A stretch of DNA of 64,000 nt from the NCBI RefSeq assembly GCF_900114775.1, contig NZ_FOUE01000002.1:459857-523856 (forward strand). The letters run 5' to 3'. Source of the DNA: Marinobacter zhejiangensis. GTDB lineage: Bacteria; Pseudomonadota; Gammaproteobacteria; Pseudomonadales; Oleiphilaceae. This document shows, one piece after another, positions 17,661-25,454 of this stretch; the stretch's first letter is position 1; each line of letters opens with the position of its first letter. The notes under the pieces are model-generated. The model did not search any database. It was not told where the DNA came from and saw only the letters and a list, made by a program, of their open reading frames with translations. The position numbers were made by a program, and so were the translations under genes.

Positions 17661-19712
17661 ATGGCATTCGATGCAGATGAAGAGATCCTCCAGGATTTCC
17701 TGGTAGAAGCAGGTGAAATACTGGAGAAGCTGTCCGAACAGCTGGTGGATCTCGAGCAGAATCCCGACGACAGCGATCTGCTTAATGCTATTTTTCGTGG
17801 CTTCCATACCGTTAAGGGGGGAGCAGGCTTTCTCCAGCTGGAAGCGCTGGTGAATTGCTGCCACTCTGCAGAAAACGTATTCGACACCCTGCGCAACCAC
17901 AAGCGTCGGGTCGATTCGGAGCTGATGGATGTTGTCCTGCAGGCTCTTGATAACGTCAATGCCATGTTCGACCAGGTCAGAAACCGCGAAGAACCGACAC
18001 CGGCGCCCGCTGACCTGATCGCGGCACTGGATTGTTTTGCCGAACCAGAAGGTGAGGGTGCGCAAAGCCCAGCCGACACCAGCGTGGGGCAGGGTGAGGC
18101 TGTCGCCGGTGATGAGGGTGGCGACATCACCGATGAGGAGTTTGAGCAGCTGCTGGATGCGCTGGATGGCGGTGCGCCTACATCCGAAAGTGTCAGTGAG
18201 TCTGCCAGTGAGTCCGGTGACGACATCACCGACGATGAATTTGAAGCGCTGCTGGATGAGCTCCATGGCAAGGGCAAGTTCTCCGGTGCGCCGGAAGCCT
18301 CGCCTGAGACTTCCGGCGGTGAAGTGGTCGCCGGAGCATCGGGTCAGGAGCTGATCTCCGACGACGAATTTGAAGCGCTGCTGGACGACCTTCATGGCAA
18401 AGGCAGTGGCCCCAGTTCCGGAGAGGCTTCTCCAGAGCCAGCCCACAAGCCAGAGCCTCCGCAGACTCAACCCGAAACCAGACCTGAACCCGCGAAGGCA
18501 TCGCCGGTCGGCCGTGCGGCGGGCGACGCCGGTACTGCTCCGGCCCCTGTGGCGGAGACCACTGTTCGTGTCGATACCAAGCGCCTGGACGACATCATGA
18601 ACATGGTGGGCGAACTGGTGTTGGTGCGTAACCGCTTGCAGCGCCTTGGCGCGGAAAGCGACGACGAACAGATGCAGAAGGCGGTGTCCAATCTGGATGT
18701 GGTGACCACTGACCTTCAGGCGGCGGTCATGCAGACCCGGATGCAGCCGATCAAGAAAGTGTTCGGCCGCTTCCCGCGAGTGGTCCGTGACCTGGCCCGG
18801 AATCTCAAAAAAGAGATCAACCTGGTGATGCACGGTGAGGATACCGACCTCGACAAGAACCTGGTTGAAGCGCTGGCGGATCCGCTGGTCCACCTGGTTC
18901 GGAACTCGGTGGACCATGGCATTGAGTCGCCTGACGCCCGTGAAGCCGCGGGCAAGCCGAGGGTAGGTCAAGTGACCTTGTCGGCGGATCAGGAAGGCGA
19001 CCATATCCTTCTTGTTATCGAAGACGATGGCGCGGGCATGGATCCGGAAAAACTCCGCCAGAAGGCCGTTGAGAAAGGTCTGTACGACCAGGATGCGGCG
19101 GATCGGCTGACCCCAACCGAGTGCTACAACCTCATTTTTGCCGCCGGCTTCTCAACCAAGGAACAGATTTCCGACGTGTCTGGCCGAGGCGTCGGCATGG
19201 ACGTGGTCAAAACCAAGATCGGCCAGCTCAATGGCATGATCAATGTCGAGTCCGAACTTGGTAAAGGCTCGCGCATTGTGATCAAAGTGCCGCTCACCCT
19301 GGCGATCATGCCAACGCTGATGATCATGCTGGGAGACCAGTCGTTCGCGTTGCCGCTCGTTAACGTGGTGGAGATCTTCCATCTGGACCTGAGCAAGACC
19401 AACGTGGTGGATGGCCGCGAGTGCATCGTGGTGCGGGACAAGGTATTTCCGTTGTTCCATATCAAGCGCTGGCTGGTGAAAGGGGCGGCCGGCGAGTCGA
19501 CTCCGCAAAGCGCTCATGTTGTTATTGTCGCCATGGGCACCAAGCGGGTCGGCTTCGTGGTGGACCAGCTGGTTGGCCAGGAAGAAGTGGTGATCAAACC
19601 GCTGGGACGTGCCCTGCAGGGTACCCCAGGCATGGCTGGCGCGACGATTACCGGTGATGGCCGCATTGCCTTGATTATTGATGTACCGAGCCTGCTGCAA
19701 CACTACGGCTGA
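17661..19712 (+). CDS. cheA: Chemotaxis histidine kinase CheA
   Basis: CheA (683 residues) phosphorylates CheY and CheB in response to receptors. The N-terminal Hpt domain has HTVKGGAG (His 49). A long acidic, proline-rich linker (about residues 115-300) replaces the ordinary P2 region. Dimerisation, HATPase (N-box LVHLVRNSVDHGIE; DDGAGMD) and CheW-like domains follow. The linker holds three copies of a motif of the form I-S/T-D-D/E-E-F-E-x-L-L-D-x-L at about residues 155-167, 188-204 and 231-247. In polar gammaproteobacteria this linker is known to contact the ParP localisation protein. Confidence 0.96.
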   Translation: MAFDADEEILQDFLVEAGEILEKLSEQLVDLEQNPDDSDLLNAIFRGFHTVKGGAGFLQLEALVNCCHSAENVFDTLRNHKRRVDSELMDVVLQALDNVNAMFDQVRNREEPTPAPADLIAALDCFAEPEGEGAQSPADTSVGQGEAVAGDEGGDITDEEFEQLLDALDGGAPTSESVSESASESGDDITDDEFEALLDELHGKGKFSGAPEASPETSGGEVVAGASGQELISDDEFEALLDDLHGKGSGPSSGEASPEPAHKPEPPQTQPETRPEPAKASPVGRAAGDAGTAPAPVAETTVRVDTKRLDDIMNMVGELVLVRNRLQRLGAESDDEQMQKAVSNLDVVTTDLQAAVMQTRMQPIKKVFGRFPRVVRDLARNLKKEINLVMHGEDTDLDKNLVEALADPLVHLVRNSVDHGIESPDAREAAGKPRVGQVTLSADQEGDHILLVIEDDGAGMDPEKLRQKAVEKGLYDQDAADRLTPTECYNLIFAAGFSTKEQISDVSGRGVGMDVVKTKIGQLNGMINVESELGKGSRIVIKVPLTLAIMPTLMIMLGDQSFALPLVNVVEIFHLDLSKTNVVDGRECIVVRDKVFPLFHIKRWLVKGAAGESTPQSAHVVIVAMGTKRVGFVVDQLVGQEEVVIKPLGRALQGTPGMAGATITGDGRIALIIDVPSLLQHYG

Positions 19713-19763
19713 TAGCAGAGTGCATTTCGTGGAACAGGGAAACGTAAGGTTAGGGAGGGTTGA

Positions 19764-20900
19764 ATGACGATTTCGGTTCTGGTCGTTGATGATTCCAGCT
19801 TTTTTCGCAAGCGACTGACTGAGATCCTCAATGCCTCCGGGAACATTCAGGTCATCGGCGTTGCCAGCAATGGCAGGGAAGGCGTCGAGCTGGCGGAAAA
19901 GCTCAAGCCAGACGTGATTACCATGGACTATGAAATGCCGATCATGGATGGCATTTCCGCTGTGCGTGAAATCATGAAGCGCCGGCCAACGCCGGTGGTC
20001 ATGTTTTCCTCGCTGACCTATGAAGGTGCCCGGGTAACGCTGGATGCGCTGGAGGCGGGAGCGGTCGACTTCCTACCCAAGAACTTTGAAGAGATTGCCA
20101 GGGACAGCAGCCAGCTGCAGCGAATCCTCAAAGACCGGATTGCGGATGTCGCGGGTAGCCGGCCGGGCGCTCGCCCCGCTGCAACGGTTTCAAAGCCTGT
20201 GCCTGCCAGACCTTTGCAAACCCGGGAGGCTGTGCCTGCCAGCGCCAGACCGGCCGAACGTTCGCGGTCGGTCACACCCGCCCAGTCTGCCGCCCCAGCG
20301 AAGCCTTCCGGGCAACGAACCCCTGCCAAGAGCTACAGCGTGGTGGCTATTGGTACTTCCACCGGCGGTCCCATTGCCTTGCAGCGGGTGTTGATGTCGC
20401 TGCCGGCACAGTTCAAGGCTCCGATTGTGCTGGTACAGCATATGCCGGCCAGTTTTACCCCGGCCTTTGCCGATCGTCTCAACAAGCTTTGCCAGATTGA
20501 GGTCCGGCAGGCGGAAGACGGCGATGTGCTCAAACCGGGATTGGCATTGCTGGCTCCTGGTGGCAAACAGATGATGATTGAAAACCGGGGTGGTCAAGGC
20601 CGGGTAAGGATTCTGCCTGGAGATGATCGCCTGAATTACAAACCCTGCGTTGATGTGACGTTCGGTTCCCTGGCGAAGAGCTTCCCCGGCAAAACACTGG
20701 GCATCATTCTGACCGGTATGGGCGCCGACGGGCGAGAGGGGTGTCGCCTGATGAAGCAGACCGGGTCCGTTGTCTGGTCCCAGGACGAGCAGACATCCGT
20801 GATCTATGGCATGCCGATGGCGGTTGCCAAGGCCGGATTGACTGACGAAGTCCTGGCGTTGGAGGATTTCGGCCCCCGCCTGATTGAGGGGGTCAGCTGA
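19764..20900 (+). CDS. cheB: Chemotaxis methylesterase/deamidase CheB
   Basis: CheB (378 residues) removes methyl groups from chemoreceptors. It has an N-terminal receiver domain (VVDDSSFFRKRL; phospho-Asp in TMDYEMP) and a C-terminal methylesterase domain with the catalytic Ser in IGTSTGGP, a His in LVQHMP and an Asp in TGMGADGREG. A Pro/Ala-rich linker joins the domains. An AGGGAGG site precedes the ATG, and the stop overlaps the motC start by 1 nt. Confidence 0.96.
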   Translation: MTISVLVVDDSSFFRKRLTEILNASGNIQVIGVASNGREGVELAEKLKPDVITMDYEMPIMDGISAVREIMKRRPTPVVMFSSLTYEGARVTLDALEAGAVDFLPKNFEEIARDSSQLQRILKDRIADVAGSRPGARPAATVSKPVPARPLQTREAVPASARPAERSRSVTPAQSAAPAKPSGQRTPAKSYSVVAIGTSTGGPIALQRVLMSLPAQFKAPIVLVQHMPASFTPAFADRLNKLCQIEVRQAEDGDVLKPGLALLAPGGKQMMIENRGGQGRVRILPGDDRLNYKPCVDVTFGSLAKSFPGKTLGIILTGMGADGREGCRLMKQTGSVVWSQDEQTSVIYGMPMAVAKAGLTDEVLALEDFGPRLIEGVS

Positions 20901-21640
20901 TGGATATTCTCAGTCTCCTCGGCATTATCCTGGCGTTTGCGGCGATCCTCGGGGGCAACCTCCTGGAGGGCGGGGCACTGGGGTCGCTGTTCAATGGCCC
21001 GGCAGCCCTGATTGTTATTGGCGGCACGTTCGCGGCCACGATCCTTCAAACCTCCTGGCCGGTGCTCAAGCGCGCGTTTGTTCAGGTGCGTTGGGTGTTC
21101 CTCCCGCCGTTCATTGGCCTCGAAGACGGCATCGAAAAAGTCATCGACTGGAGTGTCAAAGCCAGAAAGCAAGGCTTGCTGGGATTGGAGGGGCTGGCAG
21201 AGCGTGAGCCTGAACGGTTCGCGCGTAAGGGGCTTCAATTGCTGGTTGACGGTGCTGAAACCGAGACCATTCGAGGTATTCTCGAGGTCGACCTGGAGTC
21301 CCGTGAGCAGCGGGACCTGGACTCGGCCAAAGTGTTTGAAGCCATGGGGGGCTATGCGCCGACCATCGGCATCATTGGCGCAGTCATGGGGTTGATTCAG
21401 GTGATGACGAACCTGGAAGACCCGGCCACCCTGGGCAGTGGTATTGCCACCGCTTTCGTGGCAACGATCTATGGTGTTGCCCTGGCTAACCTGTTGTTCT
21501 TCCCCGTGGCGAACAAGTTACGTGGCCTGGCGCGTGAACGGTCACGCTACGAGGACATGATGATCGACGGCATTGTCGCTATTGCCGAGGGCGAAAATCC
21601 GCGTTCGATCGAATTGCGCCTTCGCGGGTTCCTGCCCTGA
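20900..21640 (+). CDS. motC: Second flagellar stator subunit MotC (MotA/PomA family)
   Basis: This 246-residue inner-membrane protein belongs to the MotA/ExbB ion-channel family, with four transmembrane segments and the conserved GGYAPTIGIIGAVMGLIQVM. Its position after cheB and before motD matches the MotCD stator set of Pseudomonas. It is probably H+-driven by analogy; no ion-specific residue was assessed. Confidence 0.93.
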   Translation: MDILSLLGIILAFAAILGGNLLEGGALGSLFNGPAALIVIGGTFAATILQTSWPVLKRAFVQVRWVFLPPFIGLEDGIEKVIDWSVKARKQGLLGLEGLAEREPERFARKGLQLLVDGAETETIRGILEVDLESREQRDLDSAKVFEAMGGYAPTIGIIGAVMGLIQVMTNLEDPATLGSGIATAFVATIYGVALANLLFFPVANKLRGLARERSRYEDMMIDGIVAIAEGENPRSIELRLRGFLP

Positions 21641-21680
21641 TTCTCGGGGCCGGAACGGCTTATTGGCGGGGAGCGAAGGT

Positions 21681-22463
21681 ATGAGACGTCGCAGGAATAC
21701 CGAAGACAACCAGCACAACCGCGAACGCTGGCTGGTGTCCTATGCCGATTTCATAACCCTTCTTTTCGGCTTCTTCGTTGTGATGTATTCGGTCTCGTCC
21801 GTAAACGAAGGCAAGTACAAGGTGCTTTCGGATACCCTGACTGGGGTGTTCAATGCGCCTCAACGCTCACTTAATCCGATTGAAGTCGGGCAGGAAGTCA
21901 GCCGAACCGTGCCTGCCGAAACGGAAGCGGTGATTCCTCCGCCAGTGACAGAGGCTCCAGTCAACCGGGAGGCGGATGAACGGGCCAGGACCGAAGCCCT
22001 GCAGGATATGTCGCTGCAGTTTTCCATGGCCTTCGATGACCTGATTGAGCAGGGCGTGGTGACCATGGAAACAAGCGAGCGCTGGCTGGAACTCAGCCTT
22101 CGCAACAGCTTGCTCTTTGGCAGCGGCGACGCTGAGCCCCATTACGACGCCTTTGACGTGATTGAAAAGATTGCGGTGGTGTTGCGGGCTCGGGACAATG
22201 CGATCAGGGTTGAAGGCTTTACCGATAACCTGCCAATCCGGACCGGAACCTATCCGTCAAACTGGGAACTCTCGACCGCAAGGGCGGCAGCGGTTGTTCG
22301 CCTGCTGGTGATGGATGGTATTGAACCTCATCGCCTGGCCGCAGTGGGGTATGGCTCATTTCAGCCGGTTGCCCGAAACGATACCGAGGACGGCCGTCGC
22401 CGCAATCGGCGGGTCGTGCTGCTGATCTCCCGCGATGCGAGTATCCGTGGCGTCATGCGCTGA
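21681..22463 (+). CDS. motD: Second flagellar stator subunit MotD (MotB family)
   Basis: This 260-residue protein has a short basic N-terminus and one transmembrane helix starting VSYADFITLLFGFFVVMYS, in which the aspartate of YADF is the ion-binding residue. A C-terminal OmpA-like peptidoglycan-binding domain follows (VEGFTDNLPI; LSTARAAAVVRLL). ATG 21681, behind GGGGAG, is chosen over an upstream in-frame start that would run into motC. Confidence 0.94.
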   Translation: MRRRRNTEDNQHNRERWLVSYADFITLLFGFFVVMYSVSSVNEGKYKVLSDTLTGVFNAPQRSLNPIEVGQEVSRTVPAETEAVIPPPVTEAPVNREADERARTEALQDMSLQFSMAFDDLIEQGVVTMETSERWLELSLRNSLLFGSGDAEPHYDAFDVIEKIAVVLRARDNAIRVEGFTDNLPIRTGTYPSNWELSTARAAAVVRLLVMDGIEPHRLAAVGYGSFQPVARNDTEDGRRRNRRVVLLISRDASIRGVMR

Positions 22464-22573
22464 GCCACCTGCAACGAACGACCCTGAACAGACCTGCCAG
22501 CCGAGTTGGCACGGTTCCTGTATTTTCTCCAGAAACACAGGCAGTTGAGGCAAATTCTTGCCGTCAGTTAGTG

Positions 22574-22603
22574 GGCGTTGGGTAATAACGCCTGAAGTTT
22601 TTT
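22574..22603 (+). terminator. Probable intrinsic terminator after motD, overlapping a FliA promoter
   Basis: GGCGTT-gggtaat-AACGCC forms a 6-bp stem followed, after five bases, by a run of six T. It would close the cheY-motD transcript. The T run is also part of the sigma-28 promoter of the next operon. Confidence 0.6.
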
Positions 22604-22619
22604 CTGGTGTTGCCGATAC
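22593..22619 (+). promoter_or_regulatory. Sigma-28 (FliA) promoter of parC-parP-cheW
   Basis: TGAAGTTT-N11-GCCGATAC differs from the consensus TAAAGTTT-N11-GCCGATAA at two positions and has the exact 11-nt spacer. It lies 30 bp upstream of the parC GTG. Confidence 0.82.
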
Positions 22620-22649
22620 TGTAAGTGAGAAACACATGGGGAGTGCAAG

Positions 22650-23438
22650 GTGCGAATCTGGGCGGTAGCCAATCAAAAGGGTGGAGTCGGCAAAACCACG
22701 TCCGTAGTGACGCTTGGGGGCTTGTTGGCTGAGCAGGGCAAGCGGGTCCTGGTGGTTGACCTGGACCCCCACGGCTCACTGACAAGCTGGTTTGGCTATG
22801 ACCCTGACACCATTGCCCATAGCGTGTTTGACTTGTTCCAGCATCAGGGCAAGGTGCCTGAGGGTTTGCCGGCCCAGCTGATTACCGACACCAGTTGCCC
22901 CGGCCTTTCGCTGCTGCCGGCCAGTACGGCTCTGGCAACACTGGAACGGCGGATGGTCGGCGTGGAGGGCATGGGGCTTATCGTCTCGCGAGCGCTGGCC
23001 CAGCTGTGGGATGACTTCGACTATGTGCTTTTGGACAACACACCGTCGCTTGGGGTGCTGATGGTTAATGCGTTGGCGGCTGCACAGCACCTGATTATCC
23101 CGGTACAGACTGAATTTCTGGCGATCAAGGGGCTTGAGCGGATGCTGCACACCCTGGAGATGGTCATGCGCTCCCAGAAAAATCGCTTGCCGTACCTCAT
23201 TGTGCCAACCATGTTCGACCGTCGAACCCAGGCTTCGGTAAAAAGCCTCAATCTGCTGCGGAAAACTTATCCAGATCAACTCTGGCGTTTTGCCGTGCCT
23301 GTGGATACCAAATTCCGTGATGCGAGCCAGGCCGGTGTTACCCCGTCCTCGCTGGATCGAGAGACTCACGGAGTCCGTGCCTACCGCCACCTGGTGGATG
23401 AGATGCTGGCGCAAACGGAGACGGTTGAGGCTCGGTGA
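22650..23438 (+). CDS. parC: ParA-family ATPase ParC, polar positioning of chemotaxis arrays
   Basis: This 262-residue ParA/Soj-type ATPase has a deviant Walker A (KGGVGKTTS), a VVDLDPHG motif and a switch region VLLDNTPSLG. In Vibrio and Pseudomonas the equivalent (ParC, not the topoisomerase subunit of the same name) places chemotaxis arrays at the pole together with ParP. The GTG start has GGGGAG 6-7 nt upstream. Confidence 0.88.
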   Translation: MRIWAVANQKGGVGKTTSVVTLGGLLAEQGKRVLVVDLDPHGSLTSWFGYDPDTIAHSVFDLFQHQGKVPEGLPAQLITDTSCPGLSLLPASTALATLERRMVGVEGMGLIVSRALAQLWDDFDYVLLDNTPSLGVLMVNALAAAQHLIIPVQTEFLAIKGLERMLHTLEMVMRSQKNRLPYLIVPTMFDRRTQASVKSLNLLRKTYPDQLWRFAVPVDTKFRDASQAGVTPSSLDRETHGVRAYRHLVDEMLAQTETVEAR

Positions 23439-23492
23439 TGGCTGACGGAATTTTGACAGTAGAGCTGGGGTCTGCGAAAGCCGGAGAGAGGG

Positions 23493-24308
23493 ATGATGTC
23501 CGTGTCCCGTGATACTGACCTGGCAACTCCCGCAGGGGCTCTGGCGAGCTACCTGGATGACCTTTTGCACACGGCGACGGACGCTGCGTCGAAGGAAGTT
23601 CCTGAGTCGGTCCCTGAATCAGAACCCGAACCTGCCCCTGTACCAGAACCGGTCCCAGCCCGAAGGCCTGAACCGGCCGTATCGGCTGAACGCCCTGTGG
23701 CGCCGCCCATCAGGCCGGTACCGGTGCGTCAGCCCGAAACAGAATCGACACGTTCACCGGTCCCCGAACCTGCGATTGATACACCGCCTGCGGAGCAGCG
23801 TCAGACGCCGCATGTGCCCGTTGGCGGCGAGCCGGTTGGGCGCCCCGAGTGGTCCGACCGTCCCTTTGAGTGCCTGATATTCCGGGTGGCTGGTTTGCAA
23901 CTCGCAGTGCCGCTGATCCTGCTTGGCGCCATCCATCGACTGGATGAGGGCGTTAAGCCGATCCCCGGGAGCCCACGCTGGTATATGGGTATGTTGCCGG
24001 AAAAGGAACGCAATCTGCGGGTGGTGGATTCAGCGGAGTGGATTATGGCGGGGCGGGTTCCTGAGAACGCCCGCGAGAACTATCGCTTTGTGATTCGCCT
24101 TGATAACAGTGAATGGGCATTAGCCTGCGACGACGTGGCGCAGTCATTCACCTTGAATCCGGATGATGTGCGCTGGCGTACCTCCCGCAGCAAGCGCCCC
24201 TGGCTGGCTGGCACCGTTGTCAAGCAAATGTGCGCGCTGATTGATGTAGGGGCGATGGCCCAGCTTCTGGCCAGGGCCGAGAAGGAACACCACCTCAATA
24301 TCGAATAG
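23493..24308 (+). CDS. parP: ParP-like protein: Pro/Glu-rich linker plus CheW-like domain
   Basis: This 271-residue protein has a short N-terminal helix (ALASYLDDLLHTA), a long P/E/V-rich linker (about residues 38-115) and a C-terminal CheW-like domain (FECLIFRVAGLQLAVPLILLGAI). This is the architecture of ParP, which bridges ParC and CheA and prevents array dissociation. Two adjacent ATGs (23493, 23496) are possible starts. It is the second gene of the FliA-driven unit. Confidence 0.87.
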   Translation: MMSVSRDTDLATPAGALASYLDDLLHTATDAASKEVPESVPESEPEPAPVPEPVPARRPEPAVSAERPVAPPIRPVPVRQPETESTRSPVPEPAIDTPPAEQRQTPHVPVGGEPVGRPEWSDRPFECLIFRVAGLQLAVPLILLGAIHRLDEGVKPIPGSPRWYMGMLPEKERNLRVVDSAEWIMAGRVPENARENYRFVIRLDNSEWALACDDVAQSFTLNPDDVRWRTSRSKRPWLAGTVVKQMCALIDVGAMAQLLARAEKEHHLNIE

Positions 24309-24328
24309 AACCATTCGGTTACTGAATG

Positions 24329-24353
24329 AAACCGTGCGCGACTGGCACGGTTT
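24329..24353 (+). terminator. Perfect 9-bp inverted repeat between parP and cheW
   Basis: AAACCGTGC-gcgactg-GCACGGTTT pairs perfectly. An alternative smaller hairpin, GGCAC-ggttt-GTGCC, uses the right arm, so two mutually exclusive folds exist. There is no T run. It may weaken transcription into cheW or stabilise the parP end. Confidence 0.45.
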
Positions 24354-24442
24354 GTGCCCTTAACTATAGTATTGGGCACTGATGATGATTTTTTGACGAT
24401 CAGGTTGCCCGCTGCGGGTGGCCTACCAGGAGACGTTGCACT

Positions 24443-24931
24443 ATGGCATCCCAGAGCGGTCAGCAGAATCAGTCCCAGGACGATCAGGTACTCCAGTATG
24501 TGACGTTCCGGCTGGATGATGAAACCTACGGTATTGATGTAATGCAGATTCAGGAAGTTCTGCGCTATACCGAAATCGCACCGGTTCCCGGGGCGCCTGA
24601 CTACGTGTTGGGGATCATCAACCTGCGGGGCAACGTGGTGACGGTTATTGATACCCGTCGGCGCTTTGGACTTGCAGAGGCCGACGTGACCGACGCCACT
24701 CGCATCGTGGTTATGGAGTCGGCCAATCAGGTGATGGGCATTCTGGTGGATTCCGTTGCCGAGGTGGTGTACCTGAAAACCAGCGAAATCGAAACAGCAC
24801 CAAACGTGGGTAACGAGGAAAGCGCCAAGTTCATCCAGGGTGTCTGTAATAAGAACGGCGAACTCATCATCCTGGTTGAGTTCGACAAAATGCTGTCAGA
24901 TCACGAGTGGGCAGAAATCGCAGTGCTCTGA
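24443..24931 (+). CDS. cheW: Chemotaxis coupling protein CheW
   Basis: CheW (162 residues) links chemoreceptors to CheA. The sequence shows the standard fold (YVTFRLDDETYGIDVMQIQEV; GIINLRGNVVTVIDTRRRFGL). An AGGAG site lies upstream of the ATG. It follows parP by 134 bp. Confidence 0.96.
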   Translation: MASQSGQQNQSQDDQVLQYVTFRLDDETYGIDVMQIQEVLRYTEIAPVPGAPDYVLGIINLRGNVVTVIDTRRRFGLAEADVTDATRIVVMESANQVMGILVDSVAEVVYLKTSEIETAPNVGNEESAKFIQGVCNKNGELIILVEFDKMLSDHEWAEIAVL

Positions 24932-24999
24932 GCCCGGCAGGGGTGGTAGGGGCGAGCCCGATGGATGCCTTGGTGGTCAGAAACGGAGATCAACCTGTG

Positions 25000-25392
25000 A
25001 TGACTGAACAATGGACAACTCTGGCCCCTTGGCTGTTTGCTGCCACTGTCCTTGTGTTGTTGGTGGTTCAAACCTTCATCTCCCAACGCCAGATTCGCCA
25101 GCTTCGTGGCCAGCTCAAGGAGCGCTGCGACAGTCTGGGCCGCGAGTTGCACGCCATCGGTAGCGGGAACGTTGGCATGGGGGCTCGTGTGGTTGCCAGC
25201 GAACAGAAACTCCACGAACTGAGCGCGATGGTCGAAGAAATGCGTCAGAATGATCCGTTACGGATTTCTTACGATGAAGCGGCCCGGCTGGTAGAGCTCG
25301 GTGCGGATATTGATGATCTGATGAATACCTGTGGTATTTCGCGCCCGGAAGCTGAGCTGGTTTCGGCCTTGCGTCGTAAGCAGGTCGCGTGA
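25000..25392 (+). CDS. DUF2802 family membrane-anchored protein
   Basis: This 130-residue protein has one N-terminal transmembrane helix (about residues 8-24), a coiled-coil-like segment and a C-terminal helix-turn-helix-like tail (YDEAARLVELGADIDDLMNTCG). DUF2802 proteins are commonly found after cheW in Pseudomonas-type flagellar clusters; their function is not established. ATG 25000 places the helix at the N-terminus with GGAG 11 nt upstream. GTG 24997 and upstream ATG 24961 are also possible. Confidence 0.75.
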   Translation: MTEQWTTLAPWLFAATVLVLLVVQTFISQRQIRQLRGQLKERCDSLGRELHAIGSGNVGMGARVVASEQKLHELSAMVEEMRQNDPLRISYDEAARLVELGADIDDLMNTCGISRPEAELVSALRRKQVA

Positions 25393-25454
25393 TACTCAAT
25401 ACTCTGGATAACCGCTAACGGGTTTGCCCGTTCCAGACCAGGGTTGTATAACGC

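Noticed and set aside
17481..19004. Long open frame antisense to cheA (507 codons)
   Set aside because: It is a shadow of the high-GC cheA coding sequence; the protein has no recognisable domain and an improbable composition.
22650..23438. Plasmid or chromosome partition ParA
   Set aside because: No parB or parS is nearby, and the next gene is a CheW-domain ParP; the chemotaxis-localisation role fits better.
24343..24358. TGGCACG-GTTT-GTGC, a sigma-54-like site before cheW
   Set aside because: It falls inside a perfect 9-bp inverted repeat that explains the sequence as a hairpin; the TTGC half is only partly matched. Not excluded, but not claimed.
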